Shown: positions 16,511-26,675 of the stretch, one piece after another
How positions within the stretch are numbered: the stretch's first letter is position 1
Layout: each line of letters starts with the position of its first letter
DNA from: Azoarcus sp. PA01
GTDB lineage: Bacteria > Pseudomonadota > Gammaproteobacteria > Burkholderiales > Rhodocyclaceae
DNA: 64,000 bases
Assembly (NCBI GenBank): GCA_001274695.2
Contig: LARU01000004.1
Coordinates: 620,001 to 684,000 of the forward strand
Reading direction: 5' to 3'
Notes under the pieces: generated by a model
What the model was told of the DNA's origin: nothing
Database searches by the model: none
What the model saw: the letters and a program-made list of their open reading frames with translations, nothing else
Translations under genes and position numbers: made by a program

Positions 16511-17806
16511 ATGGCCAACGCATTCATACACATTGCCTTCACCGCCAAGGTCCGGGCGCTCCAGGCGCGCATGGGGAGCCGCGAGGCGTATGCACGCGGC
16601 GAGCAGGGAGCGGTTGAAGAAGCCGTGCTCGGCCCGTACGAGACCGCCTTCATCGAGGCACGCGACAGCTTCTACCTGGGTACGGTGAGCGAGACCGGCT
16701 GGCCCTACGTCCAGCACCGCGGCGGTCCGGCGGGCTTTCTCAAGGTGCTCGACGCGCGCACGATCGGATTCGCCGACTTTACCGGTAACCGGCAGTACGT
16801 CTCGGCCGGCAACCTCGCAGGCGATGACCGTGTCAGCCTGTTCCTGATGGACTATCCGCATCAGACCCGACTGAAAATCCTCGGGCGGGCGCGGGTCGTT
16901 GACGAGGACAGCGAGCCGGACTTGCTCGCTCGCCTCGACAATCCCCATTACCGGGCGCGTGTCGAGCGCGGCATCGTCATCCGCATCGAGGGCTTCGACT
17001 GGAACTGCCCGAAGTACATCACCCCTCGTTTCACGGAAGATGAAGTGGCGCAACGGATCAAGGAAGCCGTGTCGGCGCACGTCGGAAATGCTTCCCAGAC
17101 AAGAGCCGCAACCGACGAACCGCTCGGCATTGGCGAACTTGCCCTCACGGTAACCGGTGTCCGGCAACTGACACCGCGCATCCGCGCCTACGAACTGCGT
17201 GCGCAGGACTGGGGCGCCCTGCCGCCGGCCGAGGCCGGTTCGCACCTCGAAGTACCCGTGCGTCTTGCCGACGGCTCCGTTGTCACACGTCAGTATTCGC
17301 TGGTTACGGAATGCGGCAGCCGCGATGTCTATGAAATCGCGGTGCTCCGCGAAAGCGATGGGCGCGGGGGCTCCCTCGCGATCCACGAGACCTGGCAGAT
17401 TGGCATGCGGCTGCGCGTCGCGCGGCCGATCAACCACTTTCCGCTGCATACCGACTCGCGACCGGCCGTGCTGATTGCCGGCGGCATCGGTATTACGCCG
17501 ATCAAGGCCATGGCCGAGGCGCTGGGCCGGCGCAACGTGACGTTCGAGCTCCATTACACTGCACGAACGCCGGCCGAAATGGCCTATCGCGAACAACTCG
17601 CGCCGGAGCTTCCAGGCGGCTACTTTACCTATTTCAGCCGCGTTCCGGGCCAACGGCGTCTCGACGTCTCGGAGGTGTTGCGGCGTGCATCCGGCGATGC
17701 GGTGTTCTATGTCTGCGGACCGGCTGCCTTGATCGAAAGTGTGCGCGCCCAGGCCGGCCGACTCGGCATTGCGCCGCAGCGGGTGCAGTCCGAGTCGTTT
17801 TGCTGA
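16511..17806 (+). CDS. PNPOx-like flavin domain fused to ferredoxin-NADP reductase-type domains
   Basis: A 431-residue fusion. Residues about 40-170 match the pyridoxamine-phosphate-oxidase-like fold (FYLGTVSETGWPYVQHRGGP, QYVSAGNLAGDDRVSLFLMD). From about 215 there is an FAD/NAD reductase module: RQYSLVTECGSRDVYEIAVL for flavin binding, then VLIAGGIGITPIKAMAEALG and VFYVCGPAALIESVRAQ for NAD(P)H. Related fusions often end with a 2Fe-2S ferredoxin domain; here the protein stops at QSESFC and no CxxxxCxxC cluster follows. Confidence 0.85.
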   Translation: MANAFIHIAFTAKVRALQARMGSREAYARGEQGAVEEAVLGPYETAFIEARDSFYLGTVSETGWPYVQHRGGPAGFLKVLDARTIGFADFTGNRQYVSAGNLAGDDRVSLFLMDYPHQTRLKILGRARVVDEDSEPDLLARLDNPHYRARVERGIVIRIEGFDWNCPKYITPRFTEDEVAQRIKEAVSAHVGNASQTRAATDEPLGIGELALTVTGVRQLTPRIRAYELRAQDWGALPPAEAGSHLEVPVRLADGSVVTRQYSLVTECGSRDVYEIAVLRESDGRGGSLAIHETWQIGMRLRVARPINHFPLHTDSRPAVLIAGGIGITPIKAMAEALGRRNVTFELHYTARTPAEMAYREQLAPELPGGYFTYFSRVPGQRRLDVSEVLRRASGDAVFYVCGPAALIESVRAQAGRLGIAPQRVQSESFC

Positions 17807-18014
17807 CGCCGAACGAAAGCTCGCCCGCGCGAAGCAAGGTGATTGTCGGCGCTGGTTTAAAACTGACCACTCTTGCGATCGCTTTGAAATCAGGCCGCTT
17901 GCGCAAGCGGACGGTCGAACTATTCGGGCGGCGCGGCGGCAGAAATGACCGCAACGGACGCTCGCGCGGCGCTTCACGCGCGGGCGGCCGGTTTTCGTCG
18001 CGCCATGCAATGGA

Positions 18015-18659
18015 TCATTCGCGCTCGCCTTCTTCGTCCTCCCAGGCATAGCGGCGGCGAGGCGGGATATCGAGACGCCGCAGCGCTATCGCCGACAGCG
18101 CGCCGATCAGGCCACCCGCCAAATGAGTTTCCCACGACCGCCCCTGCTGAATCGGTAGGACTCCCCAGGCCAGACTGCCGTAGAGAAAGTACACGAGCAG
18201 GGACGCGGCGATCGCGCGCCGATCGCGTCGGATCACGCCGGCCAGGAAAATGTGGGCGACCAGGCCGTAGACCACACCGCTCGCACCGATATGGACCGAT
18301 GCGCGGCCGAGCAGCCACACAGCGGCGCCGGGGCCGAGGAAGATCGCTGGGAGTGCCCGGACGGCCGAGCCCGGATAGAGGTGCAGCATCGCCGTAAGCA
18401 ACACCAGCAGCGGCGCCGTGTTGGCGATCAGGTGGCCGAAGCTGCCGTGCAGCAGCGGCGCCAGTACGATGCCGGGCAGTCCGCTCAACTCGCGCGGGCG
18501 CACGCCGAACCTCTCGAGGCCCAAGTCGAGCGCCGTGTTCACCACCTGGATCAGCCACAGGAAAGCGACCAGGCAGAGTGCGATCCTGAACGCAAGGCGG
18601 AAGCTCGCGCGGGCGCGCTCGGAGCTCGTGTAGGCCGGGTCGGGAATGTCTACGTCCAT
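18015..18659 (-). CDS. Rhomboid-family intramembrane serine protease
   Basis: A 214-residue protein with about six membrane segments. The catalytic pieces are all present: HGSFGHLIANT (oxyanion Asn), HIGASGVVYGL with nucleophile Ser, and SWETHLAGGLIGAL with catalytic His. Rhomboids cleave substrates within the membrane; the substrate here is unknown. It stands alone, with its start pointing toward the divergent ilvD gene. The acidic tail YAWEDEEGERE is cytoplasmic by prediction. Confidence 0.92.
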   Translation of the reverse strand: MDVDIPDPAYTSSERARASFRLAFRIALCLVAFLWLIQVVNTALDLGLERFGVRPRELSGLPGIVLAPLLHGSFGHLIANTAPLLVLLTAMLHLYPGSAVRALPAIFLGPGAAVWLLGRASVHIGASGVVYGLVAHIFLAGVIRRDRRAIAASLLVYFLYGSLAWGVLPIQQGRSWETHLAGGLIGALSAIALRRLDIPPRRRYAWEDEEGERE

Positions 18660-18855
18660 CGTCCTTGCCTCATCGGCCGACTTCGGCCCGCTATGTGCGC
18701 GTCTTGCTTCATTCTAGGCTCGCTCGCGACCTGGATGGGCGGCGCAGCCGGCCAGTGCGGCCGAGGGCGGCCCGGCCTATGATTCTCAGGAAACGTCGGG
18801 GCGCGGCCGATGCCCTGAAGCCGGGGATGCGAACCGCTACCCGCAAGGAGACGAT

Positions 18856-20559
18856 ATGTCCGACCCCACCCGTCCAGCCCGGATCGATGAACGTTCGCGC
18901 AACGTGACCGAAGGCGTGATGCGCGCGCCCAATCGATCGATGTACTACGCGATGGGCTATCGGGAGACGGATTTCGGCAAGCCGATGGTCGGCGTGGCGA
19001 GCGGACATTCGACGATCACGCCGTGCAACAGCGGGCTGCAACCGCTGGCCGATGCTGCCGTCGCAGCCTTGAAGGAGGCCGGCGCCAATCCCCAACTGTT
19101 CGGCACTCCTACCGTGTCCGATGGCATCGGCATGGGCACCGAGGGCATGAAGTATTCGCTGGTGTCGCGGGAAGTCATTGCCGACAGCATCGAGACCTGC
19201 GTCAATGGGCTCTGGCAAGACGGGGTCGTGGTGATCGGCGGATGCGACAAGAACATGCCCGGCGGCATGGTGGCGCTCGTGCGCACCAACGTGCCGGGCA
19301 TCTACGTCTATGGCGGCACGATCAAACCGGGGCATTACAAAGGCAGGGATCTGAACATCGTCTCGGTGTTCGAGGCGGTGGGCGAATTCACCGCGGGGCG
19401 GCTCGACCCGGTCGATTTCAAGGAAATCGAAAAGCGCGCCTGCCCCGGCAGCGGCTCGTGCGGCGGGATGTACACGGCCAACACGATGAGCGCCGCGTTC
19501 GAGGCGCTCGGCATGAGCCTGCCGTATTCCTCCACGATGGCCAACGAGGACGCCGAGAAGCTCGCGAGCGCCGCCGAGTCCGCCCGGGTGCTGGTGGAGG
19601 CGATCAAACGCGGCCTTCGCCCGCGCGACATCGTCACCCGCGAGGCGATCGAGAACGCCGTCAGCGTGATCATGGCGACGGGGGGCTCGACCAACGCGGT
19701 GCTGCACTTTCTGGCGATTGCCCACGCCGCCGAGGTGCCGTGGACGATCGACGACTTCGAGCACATCCGGCGACGCGTGCCGGTGATCGTCGATATGAAG
19801 CCATCCGGGCAGTACCTCGCGACCGATCTCCATCAGGCAGGCGGCATTCCGCAGGTGATGAAGCTGCTGCTCGACGCGGGTCTGCTGCACGGCGACTGCG
19901 TCACGATCACCGGGCGCACGATCGCGGAGCTGCTCGAGAACGTACCCGCAGCGCCGGGTGCCGATCAGGACGTCATCCGTCCGCTGTCCGATCCGCTGTA
20001 CGCGCAGGGCCACCTGGCAATCCTCCGGGGCAATCTGTCGCCGGAAGGCTGCGTGGCGAAGATTTCGGGCCTGAAGAATCCCGCCATCACCGGCCCGGCG
20101 CGCGTCTTCGACTCCGAGGACGACGCGATGGCGGCGATCATGGCGCGCAAGATCGTAGAGGGTGACGTGGTGGTGATCCGCTACGAGGGACCCAAGGGCG
20201 GCCCCGGCATGCGCGAGATGCTCGCCCCGACGTCGGCGCTCGTCGGGCAGGGGCTCGGAGAGTCGGTCGGGCTGATCACCGACGGCCGGTTCTCGGGAGG
20301 CACCTGGGGCATGGTCGTCGGCCACGTTTCCCCCGAAGCGTTCGTCGGTGGCCCAATCGCGCTGGTCCGCGACGGGGACTCGGTCACGATCGACGCGCAC
20401 CGGCAGCTCGTCCAGCTGAATGTCGGCGATGAAGAGCTCGCGCGCCGAGCCGCCGACTGGACGCCGCCGTCCCCGCGCTACACCCGCGGCGTGCTGGCTA
20501 AGTTTGCGAAGCTCGCCAGTTCCGCGAGCAAGGGTGCGGTTACGGATCTGGACTTGTAG
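18856..20559 (+). CDS. ilvD: Dihydroxy-acid dehydratase
   Basis: A 567-residue protein with the IlvD/Edd iron-sulfur motifs: [25 protein letters not shown] and [11 protein letters not shown]. It converts 2,3-dihydroxy-isovalerate or -methylvalerate to the 2-oxo acids in valine, isoleucine and leucine synthesis. The start has AAGGAG upstream. The length matches the short IlvD group. No other branched-chain gene is nearby, and its position inside the tRNA-Cys island suggests a second, acquired copy. Confidence 0.93.
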   Translation: MSDPTRPARIDERSRNVTEGVMRAPNRSMYYAMGYRETDFGKPMVGVASGHSTITPCNSGLQPLADAAVAALKEAGANPQLFGTPTVSDGIGMGTEGMKYSLVSREVIADSIETCVNGLWQDGVVVIGGCDKNMPGGMVALVRTNVPGIYVYGGTIKPGHYKGRDLNIVSVFEAVGEFTAGRLDPVDFKEIEKRACPGSGSCGGMYTANTMSAAFEALGMSLPYSSTMANEDAEKLASAAESARVLVEAIKRGLRPRDIVTREAIENAVSVIMATGGSTNAVLHFLAIAHAAEVPWTIDDFEHIRRRVPVIVDMKPSGQYLATDLHQAGGIPQVMKLLLDAGLLHGDCVTITGRTIAELLENVPAAPGADQDVIRPLSDPLYAQGHLAILRGNLSPEGCVAKISGLKNPAITGPARVFDSEDDAMAAIMARKIVEGDVVVIRYEGPKGGPGMREMLAPTSALVGQGLGESVGLITDGRFSGGTWGMVVGHVSPEAFVGGPIALVRDGDSVTIDAHRQLVQLNVGDEELARRAADWTPPSPRYTRGVLAKFAKLASSASKGAVTDLDL

Positions 20560-20672
20560 TTGGTGACCCGCAGACCCGGCCGGAGGCCGCGGGATCGGGC
20601 CTGGCGAAGCCCAGCTGGTGCAGATCGCGAGAAGCCGCAACAGGCGTTCTCACGCCGGTCGGTGACAGGCGG

Positions 20673-21434
20673 TCTCGGCTGGGCTGGCCAGCCGATCTCG
20701 AAGATCGCCTCGTGGACTGGGTTGCCGAGAACCATGCCGCGACGCGCTCGGGCGATCGGTCGTGGACGCAGCGGGTGGCAGAGTCGTTCGACGACCTGAT
20801 CCGCTCCGTGCTCGAGCCGCGCCGCGGCGCTGCGCGCGAGGACGGCGCGGACGATGTCACCGCCGGGCTCATGCGGACCGAAGTGAACGGCCGGCCGCTG
20901 ACCGACGCGGAGATCGTGTCGGTTCTGCGTAACTGGACGGGTGGGGACCTGGGCTCCATCGCACAATGTATCGGCGTGCTAGTCCATTACTTGGCGACGC
21001 ACCCAGCGGTGCAGGATCATCTGCGCTCGGGCGTACCTGACGCCGAGATCGATGCCATCATCGATGAGATCCTTCGGATCGACGACCCGTTCGTGTCCAA
21101 TCGCCGCGTGACGATGTGCCCGGTCACGATCGGTGGCACGGAACTGCCGCAAGGTGCACGCGTGAAACTGAACTGGACGTCCGCGAACCGGGACGAGGCG
21201 GTCTTCGGCGACCCGGACGCCATGGATCCGGAGCGTAACGCCGACCGAAACCTGGTGTACGGCATCGGAAGGCACGCGTGCCCCGGACGCTTGCTGGCAA
21301 CGCTGGAAATGCGCATCGCGATGCAAGAACTCCTCGCCGCGACGTCGTCGATTGCACTCGACTCGCAGCGGCCAGCCGAGCGGGCCGTGTCTCCAGTTGG
21401 CGGCTGGGCCATGGTACCGATCGTGCTGGCGTAA
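20673..21434 (+). pseudogene. Cytochrome P450, N-terminally truncated
   Basis: The reading frame carries only the C-terminal part of a bacterial P450 (usual length about 400): SRLGWPADLEDRLVDWVAEN, the I-helix region LRNWTGGDLGSIAQ, ExxR in DEILRIDDPF, and the haem loop YGIGRHACPG with the thiolate Cys. The substrate-recognition N-terminal 150 or so residues are missing, and the fragment begins about 115 bases after ilvD. A GTG at 20712 could start translation but the product would lack half the fold. Confidence 0.82.
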
Positions 21435-21521
21435 CCCCGTTCGCCTTGGCGCATGAGTTGGAAGCTGGCACGTGCCACCTACCATTAACTCGGCGCCCGC
21501 AGATACTGTTGGCGTGGGATT

Positions 21522-21809
21522 TCAGGTTGGACTACCGACCAGACTGAAACGGACCGCCTGTGGAAGGCGACTGTAGAAAATGACGGACAGGAAAGCGCAT
21601 GCGGCGAGTGCAAAGACAAGTGGGAACTGTTGTGGCAAATCCGGCCACGCGCCCTGACAGCCGCCATCACCGATCCTGATCCAGCTGCGGCTCAGCGCGT
21701 TCGAAGCCATGATGGGGATGAGAAAGATTGATATCGCTGCGATCAAGGCCGCTCGGCGCGGTTGACGCCGAAGCCGTGCCAGCGACGAACGGCACGTCGC
21801 GGTGCTCAC
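21522..21809 (-). CDS. Possible small two-helix membrane protein
   Basis: A 95-residue frame starting at GTG with two hydrophobic stretches (AALIAAISIFLIPIMASNAL and FPLVFALAACAFLSVIF) joined by a short loop. It may be a small membrane protein or a fragment of a larger transporter. No ribosome site of quality is seen and no family is recognised. Confidence 0.3.
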   Translation of the reverse strand: MSTATCRSSLARLRRQPRRAALIAAISIFLIPIMASNALSRSWIRIGDGGCQGAWPDLPQQFPLVFALAACAFLSVIFYSRLPQAVRFSLVGSPT

Positions 21810-22167
21810 CGGGCGAGAAATCCCGCCTGCTCCGGCCGGTCACCTTCTCTCGACAACGGACTTTCGAATGGCTGTTCCGCTCCGAAACATGCCGGATGAT
21901 CGAATTCAGCGTCTCGGCCTGACCTGCCGTTGAGCTGCGGCGCTCAATCGGGCGGGAATGCGCCCGTAACCTGTCGTTCAGCGCCAGGAGGCAACGGACG
22001 GCATCTTTCCTATCTGGCGAACGCGAACTTTCAACCCGTTGCTGCCCTTCGTTCGCGCTCAGATTGAATGCCTGTTGTCGAGGCTCTACGGTCATTCGAA
22101 AGGGCTCACTGGCATAGGCCACGCGCACCTTGTCTGACTCTCGTTCAGTGCTTCCAGGCGGTCAGTT
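21810..22167. other. About 360 bases with no recognised gene
   Basis: Open frames on the minus strand (for example around 21810-22128) have no family similarity and no ribosome site. The stretch lies between two weak gene calls inside the decaying part of the tRNA-Cys island. Confidence 0.35.
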
Positions 22168-22389
22168 TCACATCTCGCCAATGCGTGTGAGATAGCGTCG
22201 GATTTTGTCAATCACGTGATCAATGCTCTCATGGGCATCGACTTCGATCCCGAATGCGCGGGCAAGCTCGCGCGCCTTGACGGGGACGATATGTTGCCTG
22301 CCACTTTTAGCAGCCTTGACCATTTCTCGCGCCCGCTCGAGATCTTCAGTCCGCTGCCGCTTGAATTGACTCAGGATCCAGTTGAGCAT
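22168..22389 (-). CDS. Hypothetical 73-residue protein
   Basis: Begins MLNWILSQFKRQRTEDLERA and is charged and helical, with a middle section HIVPVKARELARAFGIEVDA. It lies 84 bases downstream of the TrkA-like frame on the same strand. There is no membrane segment and no recognised family. Confidence 0.45.
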   Translation of the reverse strand: MLNWILSQFKRQRTEDLERAREMVKAAKSGRQHIVPVKARELARAFGIEVDAHESIDHVIDKIRRYLTRIGEM

Positions 22390-22473
22390 GTACCGAAAGC
22401 CCTTTCAGAAGTAGAAGCAGGAACTCGCCGGTCCGAGCGTAGGTCCGTTCTCATCCGCAGGTCGCCGGGCTCG

Positions 22474-23073
22474 CTAACGGCGCCGGCCGCTAGCGGCAAA
22501 AGCCTCGACCTTCTTGGTCGGACCGGAAACGATCAACAGATCACCTGGGCGCGCGACACTGCTCGGCTTTCCGTGCTGGAAATCTTCATGGGCGCGCTTG
22601 ATGCCGACGACCGTGACACCGAATTTCTCGCGCACGGCCGACGCTGCGAGCGTGAGGTCGTGGGTGGCGGCTGGCGCGTGGATCTTTGCGATTGCGAAGC
22701 CATCGTCGAACTCAATATAGTCCATCATTCGCCCGCTGATCAGATGGGCGACGCGCTCCCCCATGTCGGCTTCCGGATAGACGATGTGGTGCGCGCCGAT
22801 ACGCTCGGCGATCTTGCCGTGCTGGGGCGTCATGGCTTTGACCCAGATGTCGGGAATCTCCAATTCGGTCAATGCCATTACCGTCATCAGACTGGCTGCG
22901 AGATCGCCACCGATACCCGCGATGGCATGCGCGAAATCGGCCACGCCGAGCTGGCGCATAGTCATCGCGTTGGTCGAATCGGCCTGCACCGCATGGGTGA
23001 GCAGATGTCGGCGCCGGCTGCGCCTATCAGCAAATGTGCATCGGCCCGGCAGGGTGATGCCGCCGTAGCCCAT
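22474..23073 (-). pseudogene. TrkA/KtrA-type potassium-channel regulatory protein, N-terminus replaced
   Basis: From about residue 26 the protein is a good TrkA match: THAVQADSTNAMTMRQLGVA, then VMALTELEIPDIWVKAMTPQ, ADMGERVAHLISGRMMDYIE and a C-terminal TrkA-C domain ending PGDLLIVSGPTKKVEAF. The first 25 residues (MGYGGITLPGRCTFADRRSR) are unlike the family and lack the GxGxxG nucleotide-binding turn, so about 40 genuine residues are gone. No channel subunit gene lies nearby. It is probably non-functional. Confidence 0.72.
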
Positions 23074-23275
23074 GCGCGGTCTTTCGGCGGCTACTCCGTA
23101 GCTTTTTGTTTTCGAGTCGCCCTTGGCGACCGGCCTGGTTTCTGGCGGCTCCTATCCTGTCAACGGACATTAATCTCAGCGCTGTCAAATGACAGAGAAG
23201 AGGCGTTCGTTGCCGTATTGACGACCGAGGCGCATCAGCCCGAGGCACGCCCGGTAGCCCCGCTCGGGGTGCGGC

Positions 23276-23704
23276 ATGCGTTCGAGTTGGTGGCTGACCA
23301 CCTACTCGGTCGCGCAACACGACTATCTCGCGAGCGTAATGGTGCCCCCTCAAGACGCCCTGCCAGCCCTGCTGCTCGACATCGAGGAGGCCCTCGGGCA
23401 GTTGCTGGCGAGCCGCGAGATGGACGGCCGTACCACCGCGGCGATTCGGGCGAAGTTCGGGGTCTCGGGCACCCTGCCTTCCTCGGTCCAGGACGCCGAC
23501 CTCATCCTTCGGGCCACTGAGCAACGCGACCTCGAGCGACCGCGCGACAGCATGTGCCCCGCCCTCCTCCAGGTTCGGCCGTTGTCGCTCAAACTCCAGC
23601 CGCTGCCGCCCATCGTGGCGAAGCACCTCTTCATCGATCGCTACTACGAGCTGCGGCCGCAGGCCGATCCGAGGCGGCGCCAGACCGAGGAGGGTGTGGC
23701 ATGA
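23276..23704 (+). CDS. Degenerate HD-domain phosphohydrolase-like protein
   Basis: A 142-residue frame. WLTTYSVAQHDYLASVMVPP and ALPALLLDIEEALGQLLASR recall the YfbR-type HD domain (YSVAQHS...ALLHDA-EA), and AIRAKFGVSGTLPSSVQDAD with LRATEQRDL recalls its end. The key HD pair appears as LD, a section between is short, and the N-terminus is missing. It overlaps the next gene by ATGA. It may have been repurposed, but a decayed enzyme is more likely. Confidence 0.45.
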   Translation: MRSSWWLTTYSVAQHDYLASVMVPPQDALPALLLDIEEALGQLLASREMDGRTTAAIRAKFGVSGTLPSSVQDADLILRATEQRDLERPRDSMCPALLQVRPLSLKLQPLPPIVAKHLFIDRYYELRPQADPRRRQTEEGVA

Positions 23705-24072
23705 AACGTACCGACACCCCGGTCCGTTCTAGCGGCGCGCGACGGATTTACCGCTTCCACTTCGGCTGGTCGGTCTGCGGCCGAGCAAACCACTTCAATC
23801 TGGCCAACCCTGCCCCGCACGAGCCGACCGGCCGGTACGGTGCCAAGATCAGCGAAGGTGCCCCTTGTATCTTCCAGATTGATCTTTATAAAAATGATTG
23901 GTGCGCTGTGGAGCTTGTGGGCGAAGGGCCGCGCGGTGGAAAAGTCGTCAGACTTTTCCACGGCAAGCGGCCCGGTGGCCGACAGGCCATCGTCCACAAA
24001 TCCACAGCGCGAGTCGTTTCGGGCACGGCGGCGCAGCCTGTTACCCCTCGGGGCCTGCAAGCCCGTAACTGA
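23701..24072 (+). CDS. Hypothetical 123-residue protein
   Basis: Starts at an ATGA overlap with the HD-like gene. The sequence has an aromatic-rich first half (RIYRFHFGWSVCGRANHFNL) and a basic second half. No family is recognised. The overlap indicates co-translation with its neighbour; the IS110 transposase gene begins about 90 bases later. Confidence 0.5.
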   Translation: MKRTDTPVRSSGARRIYRFHFGWSVCGRANHFNLANPAPHEPTGRYGAKISEGAPCIFQIDLYKNDWCAVELVGEGPRGGKVVRLFHGKRPGGRQAIVHKSTARVVSGTAAQPVTPRGLQARN

Positions 24073-25119
<1,047 letters not shown>

Positions 25120-25228
25120 CTTGAAAGACAGTTGCTCAGCTCATCGGGGCGCCACGGGCAGCAACGCCGCGATCCAGCGCTGCGGGCGCGCGATCGCACC
25201 CCCGAGGGGGAGCGACGGAGGCTGAATC

Positions 25229-25588
25229 GTGAGCAAGGAAACCTACAGCCTGACGGAATCCGCCGAGTACCTGAATACCTCCACCGAGACGCTCGAGGAG
25301 CTCATCGACACTGGCACGATCCCCGCCGGACGGATCGGCAAGGCCTACGTCCTGCACATCGCCGATCTACGGGAGTACCTGCGCGCCGAGATCGAACGTC
25401 AGACGGCCGAGCGGCGCGATTATGCAAAACGAATCGCGGCAGGCGAAATGGCGCGCTCGGAACGTCCTGCGGTCACGACCGGGTCGGGTGCCGTGCGGGC
25501 AAGGTATGGGCGGCGAAACAAGCTTCCGGCACTCGTCGCTCGAGGCGTGATCCTCACCACAACCGGTCGGCGAAGCTCGACGCCCTGA
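25229..25588 (+). CDS. Excisionase-like helix-turn-helix protein
   Basis: A 119-residue protein starting at GTG with MSKETYSLTESAEYLNTSTE, then LEELIDTGTIPAGRIGKAYV and LHIADLREYL, the MerR-like winged helix of the excisionase/AlpA DNA-binding family. It lies convergent to and overlapping the integrase 3' end by 35 bases. In tRNA-integrated elements such proteins direct excision. The last 25 residues may be poorly conserved. Confidence 0.75.
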   Translation: MSKETYSLTESAEYLNTSTETLEELIDTGTIPAGRIGKAYVLHIADLREYLRAEIERQTAERRDYAKRIAAGEMARSERPAVTTGSGAVRARYGRRNKLPALVARGVILTTTGRRSSTP

Positions 25589-26336
25589 GGTTCATGTACC
25601 GCTGGTGGGCACGCTCGGACAGGTGCCCCACCATCTTTCTGATCACGGCGCTCTCGAGCGTCGTCCGCTCGTAAAACCGCGATATCCCCTCGTGGCGCAG
25701 GTCGTGGAACGTGAGGTCCTCGCACCTTGCCGCGGCGAAGATCCGCGCGTACTGGCGGGAAAGCTGCCACGTGATGCGCTCGAGTTCGCTTGCGTCGAAA
25801 GTGCCACTCCACCAGGGGAACAGCACCCCGCTCGTGCGTTCGCCGATGTAGTCGCGCAACAACCGATCGGCAACGCTCGTAATCGGCACTTGGCGTTTGT
25901 CGCCGTTCTTTGTCCGGTCCAGGAAAATGGTGCGTCCCGGTAGGTTCACCTGGTCGAGCGTGAGCGTGAACGTCTCCCCCAAGCGCATCGATGATTCGAG
26001 CGCCAGGTCGAACATCACGGCTAGCGCATCCGCGTGTCGCAGGGTCAGCGCCCGTTGCTTGCCCTCGGGGTTCTTGCCGCCGAGGACCGCCCGAATACGC
26101 TCCTCCTCGCCCGGCTGCAGCCTTCGGTCGCGTGCCATGTCCTCCCGCGGGCCCTTGCCGTTCACCATCGCCACCTCCCCGTCCGACTGGCTGTAGGCCG
26201 AGTAGGCTTTCGGAAGGGGTCGGAGCGGGTTGCCGGGAAAGATGGGTGCGTGGCGCCGGGCGAGCCAATCTAGGCATCGCGTCCACACACAATCGTCACG
26301 TGGACGAGTGGTTTTGCCACACAAGTGGAGTGGCAC
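25554..26336 (-). CDS. Tyrosine recombinase/integrase of the tRNA-Cys island
   Basis: A 260-residue frame with a complete catalytic domain: Arg in LESSMRLGETF, His-x-x-Arg in FHDLRHEG, His in MVGHLSERA and nucleophile Tyr in HQRYMNLR. The N-terminal arm and core-binding domains (about 100-140 residues in relatives) are missing; the first 40 residues do not match the family. It begins about 70 bases from the right attachment repeat, the normal place for an integrase at a tRNA site. Activity is doubtful because of the missing N-terminus. Confidence 0.85.
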   Translation of the reverse strand: MPLHLCGKTTRPRDDCVWTRCLDWLARRHAPIFPGNPLRPLPKAYSAYSQSDGEVAMVNGKGPREDMARDRRLQPGEEERIRAVLGGKNPEGKQRALTLRHADALAVMFDLALESSMRLGETFTLTLDQVNLPGRTIFLDRTKNGDKRQVPITSVADRLLRDYIGERTSGVLFPWWSGTFDASELERITWQLSRQYARIFAAARCEDLTFHDLRHEGISRFYERTTLESAVIRKMVGHLSERAHQRYMNLRASSFADRLW

Positions 26337-26375
26337 GACCCAACTTTAGACCACTTTTCGCCGGATTTCAGGCAA

Positions 26376-26398
26376 CAAAAAACCCGCCGAAGCGGGTT
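26376..26398 (-). terminator. Terminator downstream of tRNA-Cys
   Basis: On the minus strand AACCCGC-TTCG-GCGGGTT is followed by T residues, a standard hairpin with a UUCG loop. It ends the tRNA-Gly/tRNA-Cys transcript. Confidence 0.9.
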
Positions 26399-26404
26399 AA
26401 GTGC

Positions 26405-26462
26405 TTGATTCTTTTGGAGGCGCGAACCGGAATCGAACCGATGTACACGGCTTTGCAGGCCG
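26405..26462. repeat. Right attachment repeat of the island
   Basis: 58 bp matching 12482-12539 with two mismatches. It covers the 3' part of the complete tRNA-Cys plus about 10 bases downstream, so the incoming element supplied or restored the tRNA 3' end. Confidence 0.88.
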
Positions 26463-26488
26463 CTGCATAACCACTCTGCCATCGCGCC
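26415..26488 (-). tRNA. tRNA-Cys (GCA)
   Basis: 74 bases with encoded CCA. The acceptor stem is GGCGCGA/TCGCGCC, anticodon loop CTGCAAA gives GCA, and the T arm has GGTTCGATTCC. It lies downstream of tRNA-Gly and is the integration target of the island to its left. Confidence 0.97.
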
Positions 26489-26527
26489 AGCTTTGCTGGC
26501 CTGCCTTCCCGATGCGCCTTCACCGGG

Positions 26528-26552
26528 CGGAAAATTCAAATGGAATTTTCCG
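26528..26552. other. Perfect hairpin between tRNA-Gly and tRNA-Cys
   Basis: CGGAAAATTC-AAATG-GAATTTTCCG is a 10-bp perfect inverted repeat with a five-base loop. It could act as a processing spacer in the tRNA precursor; without a T run it is not a standard terminator. Confidence 0.6.
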
Positions 26553-26559
26553 GCAATTC

Positions 26560-26635
26560 TGGAGCGGGAAACGAGTCTCGAACTCGCGACCTCAACCTTG
26601 GCAAGGTTGCGCTCTACCAACTGAGCTATTCCCGC
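26560..26635 (-). tRNA. tRNA-Gly (GCC)
   Basis: 76 bases with encoded CCA. The acceptor stem is GCGGGAA/TTCCCGC, anticodon loop TTGCCAA gives GCC, T arm GAGTTCGAGAC. It is the first gene of the tRNA-Gly/tRNA-Cys transcript, just downstream of pgsA. Confidence 0.97.
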
Positions 26636-26647
26636 TGAAAGACCGCC

Positions 26648-26675
26648 ATTATAGGTTCGTATTTATGCCTGTCAA
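26648..26675 (-). promoter_or_regulatory. Consensus sigma-70 promoter for tRNA-Gly/tRNA-Cys
   Basis: TTGACA-N16-TATAAT on the minus strand, both hexamers perfect, with TATAAT ending 13 bases before the tRNA-Gly 5' end. The -35 box overlaps the last bases of pgsA. Confidence 0.9.

Noticed and set aside
15887..18049. Very long open frame on the minus strand across the AhpD-like and fusion genes
   Set aside because: It is antisense to well-recognised proteins and has no family similarity; GC-rich coding DNA leaves such frames open.
18709..20640. Long minus-strand frame opposite ilvD
   Set aside because: Arg/His-rich translation without motifs, exactly antisense to a complete IlvD.
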